Origin: Zhengitettix transpicula
Taxonomy: Eukaryota; Arthropoda; Insecta; Orthoptera; Tetrigidae
NCBI GenBank assembly: GCA_037074705.1
Contig: CM073591.1
Coordinates: forward strand, 131,819,032 to 131,883,031
Length of the DNA stretch: 64,000 bases
Direction of reading: 5' to 3'
The notes beneath the pieces are model-generated. The model made no database searches. It had not been told where the DNA came from and saw only the letters and a list, made by a program, of their open reading frames with translations. Position 1 is the stretch's first letter, and each line of letters begins with the position of its first letter. Made by a program: the position numbers and the translations under genes. Shown here piece by piece: positions 59,686-64,000 of this stretch.

Positions 59686-61049
59686 ATGTCACTATTATTT
59701 TTGTTAGTTTGTTTAGGTCTTCTATATGTTCATACCACTTCTGCTTATTTCATAACAGTTGATGCTCATGCCGAAGAGTGTTTTTTCGATAAAGTTGAAT
59801 CTGGAACAAAAATGGGTGCGATTTTATTTGTGAGGTTATGTTTATCTGATATAGTTGGTTCTCTTATGGAGCAATTTTTATCTCATTCACAGGATTAATG
59901 TTTGAGATTGCTGAAGGTGGATTCTTGGATATAGATGTCAAGATTGTGGGACCAGATGGAAAAATCATTTATCAAGGGGAACGAGAATCTAGCGGAAAGT
60001 ACACATTTGCGGCTCATATGCCTGGAGTTTATACATACTGTTTCAGCAACCAGATGTCAACCATGACGCCTAAAGTTGTAATGTTTAATATGGATATAGG
60101 AGAAACTCCCAAAGATCAAGGACAACCATCAGAAGGAGGTCATGGTATGTTTTTCCTGAAGTGAAGTAACTTAAACTTGATATTCAATATATTGTTCTCG
60201 GAGCTCAACCGGGTTTTGCATAATTGTAGAACGCAACGTTTCGACGACTAAAAGCTCTGTCGTCATCTTCTAGGCCTAGAAGATGACGACAGAGCTTTTA
60301 GTCGTCGAAACGTTGCGTTCTACAACTATGCAAAACCCGGTTGAGCTCCGAGAACAATATATTGAACAACTGCACCGGGAAAGGCTTCAATCTTTGGTTA
60401 AACTTGATATATTTTTGTGTGACTTTTATTCGTGTTTTAATTACTATTTCTTATATTACTCATTGGGTTCGTTCCGAGAAACCCGCAATAATAACTACAA
60501 TTATTTTTAGTTGTATGTATTATATTTCAAGTATTTTTTGAAGAATAAAAGTCAGATTGAATTAATTTAAATTGAAAATATTTCTTTTATGCCAATCGAT
60601 TTTGCCAGATATTTAAAAACTTTTGGATTTTTTGTAAGTACTAGACTTATGAAAAATATTAATTATACATCAACCTTGTGAAGCAGTGGGGAAAAATATA
60701 TTTATAAATACTCATTTTATAACTAATTGTAAATAACAAAGCAAATGGATTGTTCAGTTTATTCTCATAGTATTTTTAATCTTTTTTCACTACTTATCTA
60801 TGTTTTTTCTTTCTAGAAGATCAAAATAAACTCCAAGATATGATTAAAGAATTGTCTACAACATTGACAGGAGTAAAACATGAGCAAGAATATATGCAAG
60901 TACGTGATAGGATTCATCGTAGTATTAATGAAAGCACAAATTCAAGAGTTGTAATGTGGTCATTTTTTGAAGCGTTAGTCCTCGTAGCTATGACAGTGGG
61001 TCAAATTTATTATCTCAAAAGATTTTTTGAGGTACGAAGGGTTGTTTAA
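59686..61049 (+). CDS. TMED2: p24 family cargo receptor TMED2
   Basis: Exons 59686-59815, 59893-60144 and 60817-61049 join in phase to give 204 residues (human TMED2 has 201). TMED2 is a type I membrane protein that cycles between ER and Golgi in COPI/COPII vesicles and helps sort GPI-anchored cargo. A signal peptide spans about residues 1-20, cleaving before [17 protein letters not shown]. The GOLD domain has the disulfide pair C32/C93 and [20 protein letters not shown] coiled coil covers about 130-165, then comes the membrane span ([20 protein letters not shown]), and the tail [13 protein letters not shown] carries the FF coat-binding motif. Intron 1 is only 77 bases; intron 2 holds a 184 bp palindrome. 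The fly counterpart is CHOp24. All features are intact. Confidence 0.97.
60183..60366. repeat. 184 bp near-perfect palindrome in TMED2 intron 2
   Basis: Two 92-base arms meet at TAGG|CCTA with a single mismatch (CATAATTG against CAACTATG). Each arm carries GACGAC-loop-GTCGTC followed by GAAACGTTGCGTT (right arm: 60285-60290, 60301-60306, 60307-60319). This is a head-to-head pair of one sequence with a hammerhead-like stem II, GAAA and a 3 bp stem III. No spacer between arms. Confidence 0.95.
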
Positions 61050-61151
61050 CCGAGTACAGATGTCAACATTGCTATTGTGATATGTTGTGACTGTTATTGA
61101 ATTGGACTATTTTGTGTGATAGTGAAACATTTTGTATTGGATTATTAAGTT

Positions 61152-61157
61152 AATAAA
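61152..61157 (+). terminator. TMED2 poly(A) signal
   Basis: AATAAA about 100 bases after the TMED2 stop codon, giving a short 3' UTR. Well placed for this gene. Confidence 0.65.
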
Positions 61158-61199
61158 AAGATATGTTGAAAGAAATTATAGTTTTCTTAATTTTAAGCT

Positions 61200-62119
61200 C
61201 ATAGTATATGAACTAATTGTCTTTCGAAAGGTAAGTGCAATTATCTTTCAAATTAGTGATTGAGTATTTTTATTTAATTAAATGTAAATACTATTGGTTG
61301 AACATTAAGTAGATGTTGGTTTACTCAATGAACAGAATATTATCATGTGTATGGTTAAACTCTTCTAAATGATTGTGTTTTTAGATCAAATGAATGAATA
61401 ATTTTTAAATGTAATTATAAATTGAAATATATGACTTTGTTACCAATTTTTACTATAGGCAAATCTTTTCCTGTTTTCTAATCAATTGTCTTTTGATTTC
61501 TCATTGAATAATCTATTTTTGGTAGTGACTGTTGGACCTTCTAATACAACTATTGCATTTTCAAGTTAAAATTTTTAAAACTTTGATATATCTTTGTTTA
61601 GTAAAAATAACCGCAATGGATATGTATACTTCAGTGCAGTATGTAATGAAAAAATCCATCAATTTCTGTCATTCTTTCTTTCAAAGTATAATATGTATGT
61701 AAGATGATAATTTATGTATGTATTGTCACTTGGATAAGATCACATTCTGTGGCAGGATTATAAAATTCAATCTGTTTGAGAAAAAGGTATTTCTTAAAAA
61801 TAAAATGTAACCAGAAACTCTTCTAGAAGACATAATGTTTAAATCAGGAAAAATGGGGCCATGGTTAATAAATATTAGACACATTAATTATATACTGTGT
61901 CCTAATGTATATAATGATGGGGAAGCTGTACAGTATTTGAATTGGTGCTGAGGGATATTTTTGTCACCTGGGTGTTTATCTCTGTCTTTTCAGTGGACAT
62001 TTAATCTCTACAAATATTTAATTCTATTGATGTTTGACTGTAGTAGCTTATTAAAGTTTGATTTAGTCTGTTGTGCAAATAGGAATAATATTAATAAGAA
62101 GAAAAATAACCAAATATAG
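61200..62119. other. Intergenic AT-rich DNA
   Basis: No gene, RNA or repeat recognised. Confidence 0.5.
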
Positions 62120-62262
62120 ACAAAAGCTTTTGAGTTCTGCCACTCTAGGCATTTGTTTTCTTTAGTTTTCTTAACACCTAAGAAAGAAACAAGGTTTCCA
62201 GAAACATTGTGTGTATTTATATCATCACTTCTTTTGTCTGTATTTGGCTATTTTTCTTATTA
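62120..62262 (+). repeat. ~130 bp hammerhead-like repeat, copy 4
   Basis: TTTTGAGTTCTGCCACTC, CTCTAGGCATTTG, AACACCTAAGAAAGAAACAA, TTTCCAGAAACATTGTGTG and TTTTGTCTGTATTTGGCT. Same family as 51241 and 52597. The core reads CTAAGAA, so this copy is degenerate. Confidence 0.7.
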
Positions 62263-64000
62263 ATTTTCAAAACAACTAAATTTTTCATTTCAGGAATAAT
62301 ACTGTTTTCTCCCTTTGTCTTTGTATGTCTAAGTTACTTTCTGCTATTTTTAACAAAGTACGTAACTATTAGCTCCAGTTCTTTCCATAGAAATGGATGT
62401 TCGTAAATTTGAGGTATTTATGTAACATATATTTCAATAATGCTATCATTCACAAACACTGGGGCAAAATATTATTGGAAGTGTTAAGGTGTATTTAAAC
62501 ACCAGTGTCAGAACTGTCTCTGGTTTCTGTTCATAATGGTCTGTGCTTTTATCATGGTATGGCATTGCATTTGAGAAATTGATTGTGGTGATGAAGTTCT
62601 TGCTCATGACATCTTCACAATTTTTCTGACTTTTTAATTATTTATTATTCTTAATCAGCAACTGTGTGTCTACCATTCAAACTAGTCTTTTAAGACTAAC
62701 CATGAATTTACTTCTAAAAATCTTAAACTATATACTTAACAACTAAAGTTCATCCGATTGTGTCTTATAGATTTTTCTGGTCTTTGTACACTTTACTCAT
62801 GTACTGTGTTCTGCTTTTATACACTGTTATTCACACAAGATCAGATGGTTTTCTCCTTTTCAATCTTCTGGGACGGTGTTGATTTTCCAGAAGTTGTTGG
62901 ACCACTGGGTTGATGTGCCTAGCTTCATGTTTCCCAGCATACTGATTTTTTATGATGAGAGAAAGAACTTTAGCTCATCAAGTTTAGAAAATTAACAGAA
63001 AAGAAGGGAAATTTGCCACTGTATACTGAATGGATGGCCAACGCAGCAGAATTTTTTTAATGCATCTCAGTCAAAAAATTAGTTCAACTTCGTGAAATTT
63101 GAAGTTGATTTTAAAAAGGGACTAACACACACTGAAGAGAAGTGTAGAGATATTGCTTTTATATTCCATTGCCTAAGTTACTGGTGGGTTAAGTAGAGAG
63201 AGATAACGAAAGAGCAAGCAAAGCTACTTCACAGGTTTCAAACAGCAAACCTCTGTCTTCATAATTCAGTCTCATTGAATTTATAAGAACAGCATCATAA
63301 GACTACCAGTTCGAGACAAGCTGCTTTTATAGCTCCCACCAAAATAAACCATTGTCAACAACCTTTCAGCTTTCTGTGTTTCCATATTTTTGGTTCGTTA
63401 CAAGGAGTGGAGTAAAGATAGGGGAACGCCAGATGGAACGGGATACACTACTTTATTTGATTGGAGACTTCTGCAGTTCAGAAAAGAGGCATGGAACCAT
63501 CTAGCTGGTTGAGTAAGAAGGCCTGGCAGTCATCTTGACACAGTTCTGACTGCGCCTTGTTTGTAAAGTGTTGGTTTGGGCGTATTACATCGCTGAATTC
63601 ATAATTTTTGCGTATTTTTGACATTAGGTAAACTTTTCGCTTTTAACTTTTTAATGGTATAGATTCGTAAAGTATATGTATCTAGCTACAGATTAGTTAC
63701 GTATTAAATTTAAATCTGCCGCTTTGAAGGTACGGTGAAATTTTTTTACCTAAAACTTTCTCTCGGGCATACCGAGATGAAATTGAAGCTGTTACATAAT
63801 CTGAAATTGGCATAAAGTAGGTGTCTAGGCAATTTAATGTACAAAAAACATCGCTCGAAAGGTAGGCCTACGATAATAAACCTAAGAACAAAATTGACAA
63901 GAATGGAGGAAATTTAAAAATAGATTTATTCCAAAACAAGAATCTGAGCTAGTAGCTTATGTAAAGTCACTGAATAGCAGACTTTTCGGTATAACAATGA
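62263..64000. other. Unassigned 3' end of the window
   Basis: No protein family recognised. 63400-63650 is more GC-balanced with CpGs and ends in TTAG|GTAAAC, a possible donor, so a noncoding first exon of a downstream plus-strand gene is conceivable. I cannot support more. Confidence 0.3.

Overview
The window comes from an insect nuclear genome. It is AT-rich, has spliceosomal introns of up to 16 kb and carries many transposable elements. Gene content fits a large-genome insect: an arthropod-type 14-3-3 epsilon tail, mariner, gypsy-like LTRs and Penelope-like retroelements. I cannot name the species. No gene is bacterial, so operons, Shine-Dalgarno sites and CRISPR do not apply.

Layout. (1) 1-20.2 kb, + strand: a divergent Orai-type calcium channel gene. 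Exons 2 and 3 are secure; a candidate first exon lies at 1207-1266. The roughly 16 kb first intron holds a mariner pseudogene, three ~1 kb LTR-like copies, a hAT-like MITE, blocks of a dispersed repeat (family A) and a foldback. The second intron holds a 650 bp purine tract. (2) 20.2-28 kb: repeat-rich intergenic DNA. (3) 28.0-53.3 kb, - strand: SPPL3, a Golgi intramembrane aspartyl protease, with ten coding exons encoding 388 residues. Its introns carry Penelope-like elements, a second mariner fossil, LTR-like direct repeats, a minisatellite and foldbacks. (4) 56.1-59.0 kb, - strand: 14-3-3 epsilon, six coding exons, 259 residues. (5) 59.7-61.05 kb, + strand: TMED2 (p24 cargo receptor), three exons, 204 residues, head to head with 14-3-3 epsilon across a ~670 bp shared promoter. 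(6) 61.2-64 kb: no recognised gene.

The four genes are not an obvious pathway, though Orai, SPPL3 and TMED2 are all membrane or secretory-pathway proteins. The two strongest leads are these. The Orai-like channel, as spliced here, has glutamate where animal Orai has the hydrophobic-gate valine, and serine where it has the pore-lining arginine 91. Separately, a recurring CTGANGA - hairpin - GAAA motif, like a hammerhead ribozyme core, is spread over many loci. It appears at the ends of a Penelope-like element, in four related ~130 bp repeats, and within head-to-head palindromes, one of them a 184 bp near-perfect palindrome in a TMED2 intron.

All gene models were built by eye from splice sites, reading phase and remembered family motifs. 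No database search was run.
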